Assembly: GCF_036346295.1 (NCBI RefSeq)
Contig: NZ_CP107819.1
Coordinates: 2,728,001 to 2,792,000 of the forward strand
DNA: 64,000 nucleotides
Source of the DNA: Streptomyces sp. NBC_00536
Lineage (GTDB): Bacteria; Actinomycetota; Actinomycetes; Streptomycetales; Streptomycetaceae
Direction of reading: 5' to 3'
Shown: positions 19,172 through 28,195 of the stretch, one piece after another
Layout: each line of letters begins with the position of its first letter
Position numbering within the stretch: the first letter of the stretch is position 1
Translations under genes and position numbers: made by a program
Notes under the pieces: model-generated
Databases searched by the model: none
The model's input: only the letters and a program-made list of their open reading frames with translations
What the model was told of the DNA's origin: nothing

Positions 19172-20695
19172 CTATCCGCCCAGGGTGGCCCGCAGCACGG
19201 GGTCCGAGGCCTCGGTCCAGACGGCCGGGAGTTCGCGTTCGCGGCGCTCGGCCAGGGCTTCCTCGCGGCCGTGGAGCAGGCCCCAGGTGAAGGAGGGCTC
19301 CCCGGCGCCGTTCGCCTGGACGGCGAGGCCGCGCAGGGCTTCGCGGGCGACGACGCTGTCCTGGTGGTCGCCGAGCAGGGTCTGGACCGATTTCATGGCC
19401 TTGGCCAGCCGTTTCGCCGGGCCGCCGAGGGCCGGTACGACGGCTTCCGCCGCGTAGCGGGCGCGTTTGGCGGCCTTGCGGGCGTCGTGCAGGGCCAGGT
19501 CGCGGTCCTCGCCCGGGGTGAGGGCGAGCGCGGTGCCGATCCGGCCGGAGAGGCGCTCGTAGTCGGCGAGGACCGCCTTCGGCAGGATCCGCAGGGCGGG
19601 CTTGGCGGCGGCCGGGAGCAGCGGCGGGTCCTGGAGCAGCGCGTCCAGGGCGTCGAGCAGGGCGAGGTACCGCTTGCCGTCGAGGGCGGCGAGGGCGCGG
19701 CGCCGCGAGCCGGAGCGGCGGGAGGTGTTCCAGATCCGCAGGCGGGCGCGGACGGGGCCGAGGACCAGGCTCTGCGGGAGTTCGCCGAGCCGGGTGCGGA
19801 GCCGGTCCAGGAGGACTTCCTGGTCGCGGTCGACGCCGAGTTCGGCGGCGAGCCAGCGCAGTTCCTCGCCGAGGGGTTCGGTGCGGTCGCGGTCGAGGAC
19901 CCGGCGGTAGGTGCGCAGCGCGCTGCGCAGGCGGCGGGTGGCGACGCGCATCTGGTGCACGGAGTCGGGCAGGCCGCGCCGGACGGCGGGGTCCTGGGCG
20001 ACGAGGGCGTCGCGCTGTTCGCGCAGGTACGCGAGGACGTGGGCGCCCGCGGTGTCGTCGGCCGGGGCGGCGCCGGGCCGGGGGGCGGGCGCGGATCCGG
20101 TTTCGGCGAGGGCGCGGACGAGTTTGGAGGGGGCGCCGGACACCGCGAGCCCGGCTTTGCGGAAGCGCTTCTCGACGGCGTCGAGCAGGGCGGGGTCGGC
20201 GCCGTCGGCGAGTTCGACCTCGACCTCGGTCCAGGCGGCGGTGGTGTCGTGGCCCTCGGCGCGCACGGCGTCGGTGCTCAGTTCCGCGAGCAGTGCTCCG
20301 GTCCCGTCCACGAGGTGGAGCACCTTGCGCGAGGACAGCAGCCGCATCTGCGGTTCCAGCGCGCCGCCGCGCACCCGGGAGCGCAGCAGGGCGGTCAGCG
20401 CGCGCGGCACGGTGTCGGTCAGGCCGGCCCGGACCTCGTCGCGCACCCCGGGCGAGACGGGCAGTTTGAGGTGCCAGCCCGCGTCCTCGCCGCCGGTTCT
20501 GCGCCGCAGGGTCAGCCCGTCGGCGGCGAGCCGCTGGTCGGGGGTGTCGTAGTAGACGGCGTCGAGGTCGACGGTGCCCTGGTCGAGGACGGCGGCGATA
20601 CCGGCCGTGCCCGTGAGGTCCGGTACCCCGCGCCGCCCCGCTTTGACGCTCGTGAACTCGAATTTCCGCTCGATTTCGCGCTTGGTCTCCGCCAT
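19172..20695 (-). CDS. CYTH–CHAD domain protein
   Basis: A 507-residue two-domain protein. The N-terminal CYTH (triphosphate tunnel) domain shows the EIERKFEF ExExK motif at residues ~7–14 and DAVYYDTPDQRLAADGLTLRRR. The C-terminal CHAD domain is a His-rich helical domain (VHQMRVATRRLRSALRTYR, RDLALHDARKAAKRARYA). CYTH enzymes act on triphosphates, and CHAD domains bind polyphosphate, so a polyphosphate-related role is likely (inference). The ATG at 20695 is chosen because the motif then sits where the family has it. A GTG at 20740 would add 15 residues. Confidence 0.88.
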   Translation of the reverse strand: MAETKREIERKFEFTSVKAGRRGVPDLTGTAGIAAVLDQGTVDLDAVYYDTPDQRLAADGLTLRRRTGGEDAGWHLKLPVSPGVRDEVRAGLTDTVPRALTALLRSRVRGGALEPQMRLLSSRKVLHLVDGTGALLAELSTDAVRAEGHDTTAAWTEVEVELADGADPALLDAVEKRFRKAGLAVSGAPSKLVRALAETGSAPAPRPGAAPADDTAGAHVLAYLREQRDALVAQDPAVRRGLPDSVHQMRVATRRLRSALRTYRRVLDRDRTEPLGEELRWLAAELGVDRDQEVLLDRLRTRLGELPQSLVLGPVRARLRIWNTSRRSGSRRRALAALDGKRYLALLDALDALLQDPPLLPAAAKPALRILPKAVLADYERLSGRIGTALALTPGEDRDLALHDARKAAKRARYAAEAVVPALGGPAKRLAKAMKSVQTLLGDHQDSVVAREALRGLAVQANGAGEPSFTWGLLHGREEALAERRERELPAVWTEASDPVLRATLGG

Positions 20696-20747
20696 GACCC
20701 GAACGTAGTCCTGAACGGAAGGCGAAGTGAAGGCGAACACCGGGTCC

Positions 20748-20791
20748 CGTCAGGGATCGGCCACGGATCAGGCCGACATCGGTCCCTGACG
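20748..20791 (-). terminator. Possible terminator after rodA
   Basis: A 9-bp stem CGTCAGGGA/TCCCTGACG (20748–20756 with 20783–20791) with a 26-base loop, 36 bases past the rodA stop. The large loop makes it a modest candidate for the end of the mre operon. Confidence 0.4.
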
Positions 20792-20827
20792 TCCCCGCGC
20801 GCACGCCAGGCCCGGCGCGCCCGCCCC

Positions 20828-22027
20828 TCAGGCCGACATCGGCCGTTGCACCCGGATCGACTGCAACAGCCCGATGGCCACCCACACGGCGAACATCGAC
20901 GATCCTCCGTAGGAGACGAAGGGCAGCGGCAGCCCGGCCACCGGCATGATGCCGAGCGTCATGCCGATGTTCTCGAAGGCCTGGAAGGCGAACCAGGCGA
21001 TGATCCCGGCGGCCACGATCGTCCCGTACAGCTCGGTGGTCTCACGGGCGATCATGCAGGCCCGCCAGAGCACCACCCCGAGCAGGACGAGGATCAGCCC
21101 GGCCCCGACGAAGCCCAGCTCCTCCCCCGCCACGGTGAAGACGAAGTCGGTCTGCTGTTCCGGCACGAACTGGCCGGTGGTCTGGGAGCCGTGGAAGAGC
21201 CCCTCGCCGAACAGCCCGCCGGAGCCGATCGCGATCCGGGCCTGGTTGGTGTTGTAGCCGACGCCCGCCGGGTCCAGGGCCGGGTTCGCGAAGGCCGCGA
21301 AGCGGTTGATCTGGTACTCGTCGAGGATGCCGAGCTGCCAGATGAGTACGGCGCCCATCGCGCCGGATCCGAGCAGCCCGAGCACCCACCGGTTGGAGGC
21401 CCCGGAGGCCAGCAGCACCCCGAGCACGATGACCAGCATGACCATGACGGACCCGAGGTCGGGCATCAGCATGACGATGCCCATGGGCGCGGCGGCCAGG
21501 CAGAGCGCCTTGGCCACGGTGCGGTGGTCGGGGTGGTCGAGGTCCCCCGCGTCCACCCGGTGCGAGAGCAGCATCGCCATGATCAGGATGATGGTGATCT
21601 TGCAGAACTCGGAGGGCTGGAGCGAGAAGCCGCCGCCGATCACGATCCAGGCGTGCGCGCCGTTGATGGTCGCGCCGAGCGGGGTGAGCACGGCGAGGAC
21701 CAGGACCAGCGAGAGCCCGTAGAGGACCGGCACCGCGCCGCGCAGGGTGCGGTGGCCGAGCCAGACCGTGCCGATCATCAGCACCAGGCCGATGCCGGTG
21801 TTCATGGCGTGCCGGAGGAGGAAGTAGTACGGGTCGCCCTGGTTCAGCGTGGTGCGGTTGCGGGTGGCCGACCACACCAGCAGCGAGCCGATGAAGGACA
21901 GCGCCAGCGCGCTGAGCAGTATCGGCCAGTCCAGCCGGCGCAGCACCGAGTCGCGCGCGGTGAGCTTGCCGAGCGCGCCGCGGTCGGGGGCGTAGCGGGA
22001 GACGGAGAAGGTGTTCGGTCCGGGCAT
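20828..22027 (-). CDS. rodA: SEDS-family peptidoglycan glycosyltransferase RodA
   Basis: A 399-residue polytopic membrane protein that polymerises lipid II together with a class B PBP. About ten hydrophobic segments are visible, and the family signatures GAWI-type loop (GAHAWIVIGG), QPSEFCKI and LPFVSYGGSSMF are present. The ATG overlaps the TGA of the PBP2 gene by one base (TGATG), so enzyme and partner are translated together. It is last in the mreB-C-D-PBP2-rodA order. In Streptomyces this set acts mainly in spore-wall synthesis. Confidence 0.94.
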   Translation of the reverse strand: MPGPNTFSVSRYAPDRGALGKLTARDSVLRRLDWPILLSALALSFIGSLLVWSATRNRTTLNQGDPYYFLLRHAMNTGIGLVLMIGTVWLGHRTLRGAVPVLYGLSLVLVLAVLTPLGATINGAHAWIVIGGGFSLQPSEFCKITIILIMAMLLSHRVDAGDLDHPDHRTVAKALCLAAAPMGIVMLMPDLGSVMVMLVIVLGVLLASGASNRWVLGLLGSGAMGAVLIWQLGILDEYQINRFAAFANPALDPAGVGYNTNQARIAIGSGGLFGEGLFHGSQTTGQFVPEQQTDFVFTVAGEELGFVGAGLILVLLGVVLWRACMIARETTELYGTIVAAGIIAWFAFQAFENIGMTLGIMPVAGLPLPFVSYGGSSMFAVWVAIGLLQSIRVQRPMSA

Positions 22028-24207
22028 CAGTCCTGCCTCCCGGTTCCCGGGGCGGGCGGCGGCCCGGCGAGGGCGGGCGGCGGTGCGTCCTCCGGGGAGG
22101 GGGGCACGTACGGCTTGACCTCGGGCGCGTCGATCGAGCCGTCGGGCTGGATCTTGGGCAGGGCCGACTCGGGGTGCGGCAGCAGGGCCTTGCTCAGGTC
22201 CTGCTTGCCCGCCATGTCGAGGCCGTAGATGGCGTTGTAGATGTTGCGCACGGCGGGACCGGAGGCGCCGGAACCGGTACCACCCTGGGAGATCGTCATC
22301 ACGACCGTGTAGTCCTCGGTGTACGTGGCGAACCAGGACGTCGTCTGCTTGCCGTAGACCTCGGCGGTGCCGGTCTTGGCGTGCATTGGGATCTGCTTCT
22401 GCGGCCAGCCGCCGAAGCGCCAGGCGGCGGTGCCGCGCGTGGCGACACCCTCCAGCGCACCGTTTATCTTGTCCCGGGTCTCCTCGGTCATGGGCAGTTT
22501 GCCGTGCGCCTTCGGCTGGATCTCCTGCGTCTGCTTGCCGTCGGCGCTGATGACGGCCTTGCCGATGGTCGGGTTGTACAGGGTGCCGCCGTTGGCGATG
22601 GCCGCGTAGATGGTGGCCATCTGGATCGGGGTGACGAGGGTGTCGCCCTGCCCGATGGAGTAGTTGACGGCGTCACCGGCGCGCATGAGGTTGCCTTCGA
22701 GGCAGTTCTCGTAGGACAGCAGCTCGACGTAGGTGCCGCCCTTCTTGCCGACCTTGCACCACTGGTCCTTGTTGGCCTCCCAGAACCGCTGCTTCCACTC
22801 GCGGTCGGGGACCCGGCCCTTCTCCTCGCCCGGCAGGTCGACGCCGGTCTCCGCGCCGAGGCCGAACTGGTGGGCGGTCTTGTAGAAGATCTGCGCCGGG
22901 TTCTTCCCCGGCTTGAGACCACCGTCCTTCAGCCACTGCTGGTGGCCGAGGGCGTAGAAGACGGTGTCGCAGGACACCTCCAGGGCTTGGCCGAGGGTGA
23001 TGGATCCGTGGCCCTGGGACTCGAAGTTCTTGAAGACCTGCCCGCCGATGGAGTACGAGCTGGGGCAGGGGTAGCTGCCGTCGAAGGCGTACCCGGCGTT
23101 CACCGCGGCGGCGGTCGGGATCACCTTGAAGATGGAGCCGGGGGCGGCCTGGCCCTGGATCGCCCGGTTCATCAGCGGGACGTTGGACTCCTTGGCGGTG
23201 AGCTTGGCGTAGTCCTTGCCGGAGATCCCGCCGACCCAGACGTTCGGGTCGTAGGTCGGGTTGGAGGCCATGGCCACGACGCGGCCGGTCTTGGACTCCA
23301 GGACGACGACGGCGCCCGCGTCGGCCTTGTAGTTGACGCCGGTGTTGCGGTCGTTCTGCTTGCGGGCCTCGACCATGGCCGCGTTCAGCTCGTACTCGGC
23401 GACCGCCTGGACCCGGGAGTCGATGCTGGTGACCACGTTGGCGCCGGGGACCGCGGGGTCGTTCTTGGCCTCGCCGATGACGCGGCCGAGGTTGTCGACC
23501 TCGTAGCGGGTGACGCCGGACTTGCCGCGCAGTTCCTTGTCGTAGGTGCGCTCCAGGCCGAAGCGGCCGACCTGGTCGGAGCGCAGGAACGGCGAGTTGG
23601 TGGTCTTGGCGGCCTGGATCTCGTTGTCGGTGACGGGCGAGAGGTAGCCGAGGACCTGGCCGGTGTTGGCGCCGCCGGGGGCCGGGTAGCGGCGTACGGC
23701 GGTGGGTTCGGCGGTGATGCCGGGGAAGTCCTCGGGGCGCTCGCGGATCTGCAGGGCCTGCTGGGTGGTGGCCTGCAGGGTGACCGGGATCGGCTGGTAC
23801 GGGGAACCGTTCCAGCAGGGCTGGGGGGTCTTGGCGTCGCAGAGCCGGACCTTGTCCATGACCTCCTGCGGCTTCATGTCCAGGATCCCGGCCAGCCGGG
23901 TGAGGACGTCCTTGCCCTTGTCCTTTATTTTCATCAGGTCGGTGCGGCTGGCGGAGACGACCAGGCGGGTCTCATTGTCGGCCAGGGGCACCCCGCGGGC
24001 GTCGAGGACCGAGCCGCGCACGGCGGGCTGGACGACCTGCTGGACGTGGTTGTTCTTGGCCTTGTCCGCGTACTCCGCGCCGTTGCGGATCTGCAGGTAC
24101 CACAGCCGGCCGCCGAGCGTGAGCAGCAGCGAGAAGACGAGCACCTGCAGGATGACGAGCCGGATCTGCACCCGTGGGGTGCGGCCGGTCTCGGGAATGT
24201 TGGTCAC
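22027..24207 (-). CDS. mrdA: Penicillin-binding protein 2 (class B transpeptidase)
   Basis: A 726-residue membrane-anchored peptidoglycan transpeptidase. A single N-terminal membrane segment (residues ~14–33) precedes the dimerisation domain (VRGSVLDARGVPLADN). The transpeptidase domain has the serine motif APGSIFKV near residue 357, SIGQGD in place of SxN, and HAKTGTAE near 609. The Pro-rich last ~50 residues are probably disordered. Thirteen bases separate it from mreD upstream, and rodA starts in its stop codon. It is the expected transpeptidase partner of RodA. Confidence 0.94.
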   Translation of the reverse strand: MTNIPETGRTPRVQIRLVILQVLVFSLLLTLGGRLWYLQIRNGAEYADKAKNNHVQQVVQPAVRGSVLDARGVPLADNETRLVVSASRTDLMKIKDKGKDVLTRLAGILDMKPQEVMDKVRLCDAKTPQPCWNGSPYQPIPVTLQATTQQALQIRERPEDFPGITAEPTAVRRYPAPGGANTGQVLGYLSPVTDNEIQAAKTTNSPFLRSDQVGRFGLERTYDKELRGKSGVTRYEVDNLGRVIGEAKNDPAVPGANVVTSIDSRVQAVAEYELNAAMVEARKQNDRNTGVNYKADAGAVVVLESKTGRVVAMASNPTYDPNVWVGGISGKDYAKLTAKESNVPLMNRAIQGQAAPGSIFKVIPTAAAVNAGYAFDGSYPCPSSYSIGGQVFKNFESQGHGSITLGQALEVSCDTVFYALGHQQWLKDGGLKPGKNPAQIFYKTAHQFGLGAETGVDLPGEEKGRVPDREWKQRFWEANKDQWCKVGKKGGTYVELLSYENCLEGNLMRAGDAVNYSIGQGDTLVTPIQMATIYAAIANGGTLYNPTIGKAVISADGKQTQEIQPKAHGKLPMTEETRDKINGALEGVATRGTAAWRFGGWPQKQIPMHAKTGTAEVYGKQTTSWFATYTEDYTVVMTISQGGTGSGASGPAVRNIYNAIYGLDMAGKQDLSKALLPHPESALPKIQPDGSIDAPEVKPYVPPSPEDAPPPALAGPPPAPGTGRQD

Positions 24208-24220
24208 GCGTGCTCCCCCG

Positions 24221-24934
24221 TCACAGCTTCTTGACGCCCTTGACGCTCTTCACGCCCTTGACCCCCTTGACGCCCTTTATGCGCACGGCTTTGTTCGCGC
24301 GGCTCCGCGCGCTCTTCATCCGCAGCCCGCCGCGCTGGCTGCCGATGCGCAGGCCCGTACCGCCCGAGAGCCAGCCGGAGGCCACGTCGGCGCCCTGTGC
24401 CGGGCCACCGTTGGCCTCGACGGCCATCGGGTCGTTCTCGGCGCGCCGGGCCAGCGCCATCAGGAACGGCACGGTGAACGGGGCGAGCAGCAGGTCGTAG
24501 AGGACCGCGGTGAACAGCAGCCCGGTCAGCCCGACGTGGCGGGCGGCGGTGTCGCCGACGAGGGCGCCCACGCCCGCGTAGAGCAGGGTGGAGCAGACCG
24601 CGGCGGCCACGACGGTGAGCATCGGCCCCCAGGCGGAACGGAAGCGCCCGGTGTCGGGCCGCATCAGCCCGCACGCGTAGCCGATGAGGCAGAGCACCAG
24701 GGCGTAGCGTCCGGCGGCGTGGTCGGCGGGCGGGGCCAGGTCGGTCAGCAGTCCGGCGGTGAAGCCGATCAGGGCGCCGCTGACCGGCCCGTAGACCAGG
24801 GCGAGGGCGACGACGGTGAGCAGCACCAGGTCGGGGACGGCGCCGGGCAGCTGGAGCCGCCCGAGCACGGTGACCTGGACGACGAGGGCGACCACGACCA
24901 GGGTGGCGGAGAGCAGGATCCGGTTGAAGCGCAT
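24221..24934 (-). CDS. mreD: Rod-shape determining protein MreD with Lys-rich repeat tail
   Basis: A 237-residue integral membrane protein of the elongation complex. Residues 1–165 hold five or six membrane segments with the MreD pattern PGAVPDLVLLTVVALALVYG. The C-terminal ~70 residues are hydrophilic and end in KGVKGVKGVKSVKGVKKL, written by a 9-base near-repeat at 24,225–24,290. Such a basic cytosolic tail is unusual for MreD. It lies 12 bases after mreC. Confidence 0.92.
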   Translation of the reverse strand: MRFNRILLSATLVVVALVVQVTVLGRLQLPGAVPDLVLLTVVALALVYGPVSGALIGFTAGLLTDLAPPADHAAGRYALVLCLIGYACGLMRPDTGRFRSAWGPMLTVVAAAVCSTLLYAGVGALVGDTAARHVGLTGLLFTAVLYDLLLAPFTVPFLMALARRAENDPMAVEANGGPAQGADVASGWLSGGTGLRIGSQRGGLRMKSARSRANKAVRIKGVKGVKGVKSVKGVKKL

Positions 24935-24946
24935 GACGGTCAGCTC

Positions 24947-25888
24947 CTACTCGGCGGCCGGTTTGGCGGACCCGCTGGGGGACGGCGCGACGGTGACCGT
25001 GACGGTCGGGGTCGGCTTGGGCCCTTCGGGCTTGGGCGGCAGGACGGCGTCGCGCGGGTCGGCGCGCGGCGGCATGACGACGACGCCGACGATGTCGAGG
25101 CGGGAGAAGCCGACGTACGGCCGGACCCAGAGGGTGCGGGTGAGGTCGCCGCGGGAGGGGTCGACCTTGACGACCTCACCGATCGGGACGCCCGGCACGA
25201 AGGGCTTGTTGCCGCGCGAGCCGAAGGTGACGAGGCGGTCGCCGGGGCTGACCTTGGCCTTGCCGTTGAGCATCTGGACGGACAGGGCGCGGTCGCCCTG
25301 GCCGGTGGCGAAGCCGAGTTCGCCGGTCTTCTCCAGGCGGGTGCCCACCGTGAAGTCGGGGTCGTTGGCGAGGACGACGGTGGCGGTGTCGGGGCCGACG
25401 GTGGTGACCCGGCCGACGAGTCCGTCGCCGTTGAGGACGGTCATGTCGCGTTCGATGCCGTCCTTGCTGCCGGCGTCGATGGTCACGGTCCAGGAGAAGC
25501 CCTGGGCCGCTCCTATGGCGATGACCTCGGCGCCCTTGATGCCGTACTGGCCGGAGCCGGCCCGCTTGAGCATCTCGTCCAGTTCGTGGATGCGGCTCTT
25601 GTTGCGGTCGTCGCTGCCCAGTTTGGCCTTGAGCGCGGCGTTCTCGCCTTCGAGCGCGGTGATGCGGTTGTGGCGCTCCCCGGAGTCGCGCACCGCCCCT
25701 ATGGCGTGGGCGACCGGGTCGACCGCGGTCGCCACGCCCTTCTCGACCGGGCCGAAGACCGCTGCGGCGGCCTGCCGGGCACCGTCGACCGGCGACTCCT
25801 CGCCCGCCCTGATGTCCACCGTGATCAATGCGAACGCGATGGCGATCAGAAGCACCAGGAGCAGCCGGCTCTCTCGTGTGTCCCTCAC
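24947..25888 (-). CDS. mreC: Rod-shape determining protein MreC
   Basis: A 313-residue bitopic protein linking MreB to the periplasmic synthetic enzymes. One membrane segment (LLLVLLIAIAFALITVDI, residues ~8–26) is followed by a coiled coil (RHNRITALEGENAALKAKLG) and the double beta-barrel domain (GLVGRVTTVGPDTATV). The Pro/Thr/Lys tail is probably extracellular. The GTG at 25888 is chosen because it gives the family N-terminus MRDTRESR. The open frame continues to 25966 through the hairpin behind mreB. It is followed by mreD after 12 bases. Confidence 0.92.
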   Translation of the reverse strand: MRDTRESRLLLVLLIAIAFALITVDIRAGEESPVDGARQAAAAVFGPVEKGVATAVDPVAHAIGAVRDSGERHNRITALEGENAALKAKLGSDDRNKSRIHELDEMLKRAGSGQYGIKGAEVIAIGAAQGFSWTVTIDAGSKDGIERDMTVLNGDGLVGRVTTVGPDTATVVLANDPDFTVGTRLEKTGELGFATGQGDRALSVQMLNGKAKVSPGDRLVTFGSRGNKPFVPGVPIGEVVKVDPSRGDLTRTLWVRPYVGFSRLDIVGVVVMPPRADPRDAVLPPKPEGPKPTPTVTVTVAPSPSGSAKPAAE

Positions 25889-25940
25889 GTGCGGCGGCCG
25901 TGCCTTCCTCGTCGGAATAATTCCCTGCCTGTATATCAAC

Positions 25941-25980
25941 GATCCGCCGTACGGGAGCGACAGCACCCGTACGGCGGATC
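25941..25980 (-). terminator. Hairpin between mreB and mreC
   Basis: A 15-bp perfect stem (25941–25955 with 25966–25980), 10-base loop, no clear U-tract. It may end part of the mreB transcripts or act as an attenuator or processing site ahead of mreC. Confidence 0.75.
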
Positions 25981-26043
25981 CTTGTGTTCCGCAAGGTCAC
26001 CCGCCCCGGTGCCCCTGGCAGGGGGGCGGGGGCGGGGGGCCGG

Positions 26044-27063
26044 TCAGCGCCGGGGCTGCGCGTCCAGGACCTGCTGGAGCGCCTCGAACTCCTCGACGCA
26101 CTTGCCGGAGCCGAGGGCGACCGAGTCGAGGGGGTCCTCGGCGATGTGGATCGGCATCCCGGTCTCGCGGCGCAGCCGCTCGTCGAGGCCGCGCAGCAGG
26201 GCGCCGCCGCCGGTGAGGACGATGCCGCGGTCCATGATGTCGCCGGACAGCTCCGGCGGGCACTTGTCGAGGGTGGTCTTGACCGCGTCGACGATGGCGT
26301 TGACGGGCTCCTCGATGGCCTTGCGCACCTCGGCGGCGGAGATGACCACGGTCTTGGGCAGGCCCGAGACGAGGTCGCGGCCGCGGATCTCGGTGTGCTC
26401 GTCCTTGTCGAGGTCGTAGGCCGACCCGATGGTGATCTTGATCTGCTCGGCGGTGCGCTCGCCGAGGAGGAGCGAGTACTCCTTCTTGATGTGCTGGATG
26501 ATCGCGTTGTCCAGCTCGTCACCGGCGACCCGGATGGACTGTGCCGTGACGATTCCGCCGAGGGAGATGACGGCCACCTCGGTGGTGCCGCCGCCGATGT
26601 CCACGACCATGTTGCCGGTGGCCTCGTGGACGGGCAGGCCCGAGCCGATGGCGGCGGCCATGGGCTCTTCGATGATGTGCACCTGGCGGGCGCCGGCCTG
26701 CGTGGACGCCTCGATGACGGCGCGCCGCTCCACTCCCGTGATGCCGGAGGGTACGCAGACCACGACGCGCGGACGGGCCAGGTAACGGCGCTTGTGGATC
26801 TTGAGGATGAAGTACCGGAGCATGCGCTCGGTGATCTCGAAGTCGGCGATCACGCCGTCCTTGAGGGGTCGTACGGCGACGATGTTGCCGGGCGTGCGCC
26901 CGATCATCTTCTTCGCTTCGGAGCCGACCGCCAGGATGCCACCGGTGTTCGTGTTGATGGCGACCACGGACGGCTCGTTCAGGACGATTCCCCGGCCCCT
27001 CACGTACACCAGCGTGTTGGCGGTCCCGAGGTCGATCGCCATGTCACGGCCGATGAACGACAT
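26044..27063 (-). CDS. mreB: Rod-shape determining protein MreB (bacterial actin)
   Basis: A 339-residue actin-like ATPase that forms membrane-associated filaments. It contains phosphate 1 ([17 protein letters not shown]), phosphate 2 ([18 protein letters not shown]), the adenosine loop ([16 protein letters not shown]) and [17 protein letters not shown]. The ATG at 27063 ([11 protein letters not shown]) has AAGGGG 6 bases upstream. An ATG at 27084 and a long in-frame extension are less likely. It is first in the mre operon. A second mreB-like gene lies about 3 kb away on the other strand. Confidence 0.95.
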   Translation of the reverse strand: MSFIGRDMAIDLGTANTLVYVRGRGIVLNEPSVVAINTNTGGILAVGSEAKKMIGRTPGNIVAVRPLKDGVIADFEITERMLRYFILKIHKRRYLARPRVVVCVPSGITGVERRAVIEASTQAGARQVHIIEEPMAAAIGSGLPVHEATGNMVVDIGGGTTEVAVISLGGIVTAQSIRVAGDELDNAIIQHIKKEYSLLLGERTAEQIKITIGSAYDLDKDEHTEIRGRDLVSGLPKTVVISAAEVRKAIEEPVNAIVDAVKTTLDKCPPELSGDIMDRGIVLTGGGALLRGLDERLRRETGMPIHIAEDPLDSVALGSGKCVEEFEALQQVLDAQPRR

Positions 27064-27286
27064 GTTGTTCCCCTTGTTCCCCATGAGGAGCGTCTGGCCT
27101 TCCAGTTGATAGCGGCTGCTGTCAGGGTCGGCGAGGTGGGTGTGTGGGTGGAGGCCCCATCGTAGTGCCGTGAGTACGGACACCGCGCGACGGGACTCCG
27201 GCAATCCCGCCGGAACGGAAACCCGCCCCCTAGTGGTGACGTCACGTCCTGCGCATACGTTCCCGGGATCGCCCCGTCATACCGAA

Positions 27287-27313
27287 GGGCGACCGAAATT
27301 AATTCGGTCGCCC
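27287..27313 (-). terminator. Terminator of ndk
   Basis: An 11-bp perfect stem (27287–27297 with 27303–27313) with loop ATTAA, 46 bases past the ndk stop codon. Confidence 0.8.
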
Positions 27314-27359
27314 CAGGTCATGAGCGCTATTTGGCTGATGTTGCGTCAGGAAAGAGTCA

Positions 27360-27770
27360 TCAGAGCGCGGGGAAGAACAGCTTCAGCTCCCGCTCGGCGG
27401 ACTCCTCGGAATCCGACGCGTGGATCAGGTTCTCCCGGGTGATGGTGCCGAAGTCACCCCGGATGGACCCGGGCGCCGCGGCGATCGGGTCAGTGGGTCC
27501 GGCCAGCTGGCGGACACCCTCGATCACGCGTTCCCCTTCGACCACCAGGGCGACGACGGGGCCGGAGGACATGAAGCCCATGAGGGGCTCGTAGAACGGC
27601 TTGCCCTTGTGCTCGCCGTAGTGCGCCTCCAGGGTCTCCTGGTCCAGCGTGCGCAGCTCCAGCGCCGGGATGGTCCAGCCGGCCTTCCGCTCGATCCGGC
27701 CGATGACCTCGCCGATCAGGCCACGACGGACGGCGTCGGGCTTGAGCAGGACGAGAGTGCGCTGGGTCAT
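27360..27770 (-). CDS. ndk: Nucleoside diphosphate kinase
   Basis: A 136-residue cytosolic enzyme that transfers the gamma-phosphate of ATP to other (d)NDPs through a phosphohistidine. The catalytic His is H117 in ENLIHASDS. The N-terminal TLVLLKPDAVRRGLIG and the GSIRGDFG loop are typical. The ATG at 27770 has AAGGAG 9 bases upstream. The frame is open further upstream, but that part overlaps the DUF4233 gene. Confidence 0.96.
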   Translation of the reverse strand: MTQRTLVLLKPDAVRRGLIGEVIGRIERKAGWTIPALELRTLDQETLEAHYGEHKGKPFYEPLMGFMSSGPVVALVVEGERVIEGVRQLAGPTDPIAAAPGSIRGDFGTITRENLIHASDSEESAERELKLFFPAL

Positions 27771-27834
27771 GTTCCAACTCCTTGCGGCAAACGGGTGCGG
27801 TGCGTCGAGGCTACAGGGGCCGTACGGGCCCCCG

Positions 27835-28191
27835 TCACGCAGCGTCAGGTGCGGAGGCCTCCGCCTGCGCGGCCCAGCGGGCCTTGATGACGTCGATCTT
27901 GCGCCCGTAATGCACCGAACACCACCACAGCCCGGCGAACACCGCACCCAGGATGAACATCGTCGGAACGACGAACCCGCTCAGGATCAGCCCGATCTGC
28001 AGCGCCCAGCCGATCTGGACGGCGCCGGGGCGCGAGAGCATCCCGCACAGCAGCACCGACAGCAGCATGGTGACCCCGCAGACCGTCCAGACCGTGGCCT
28101 GGGTCAGGTCCGGGTTCTTCATCGCGACCAGACCGGCGAAGCCGATCACGAAGAACTCGCCGATCAGCGTGCTGGCACAGAGCGTGCGCAT
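27835..28191 (-). CDS. DUF4233 integral membrane protein
   Basis: A 118-residue protein with four hydrophobic segments. The start MRTLCASTLIGEFFVIGFAGLVA matches the actinobacterial DUF4233 family, whose gene regularly sits between folC and ndk. It begins 5 bases after the folC stop and is co-transcribed with it. Function unknown. Confidence 0.82.
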   Translation of the reverse strand: MRTLCASTLIGEFFVIGFAGLVAMKNPDLTQATVWTVCGVTMLLSVLLCGMLSRPGAVQIGWALQIGLILSGFVVPTMFILGAVFAGLWWCSVHYGRKIDVIKARWAAQAEASAPDAA

Positions 28192-28195
28192 CTCC

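Noticed and set aside
20768..20845. CAGGCCGACATCGG present twice near the rodA end
   Set aside because: Short, one copy inside rodA coding sequence, and no third copy seen; probably a local duplication without evident role.
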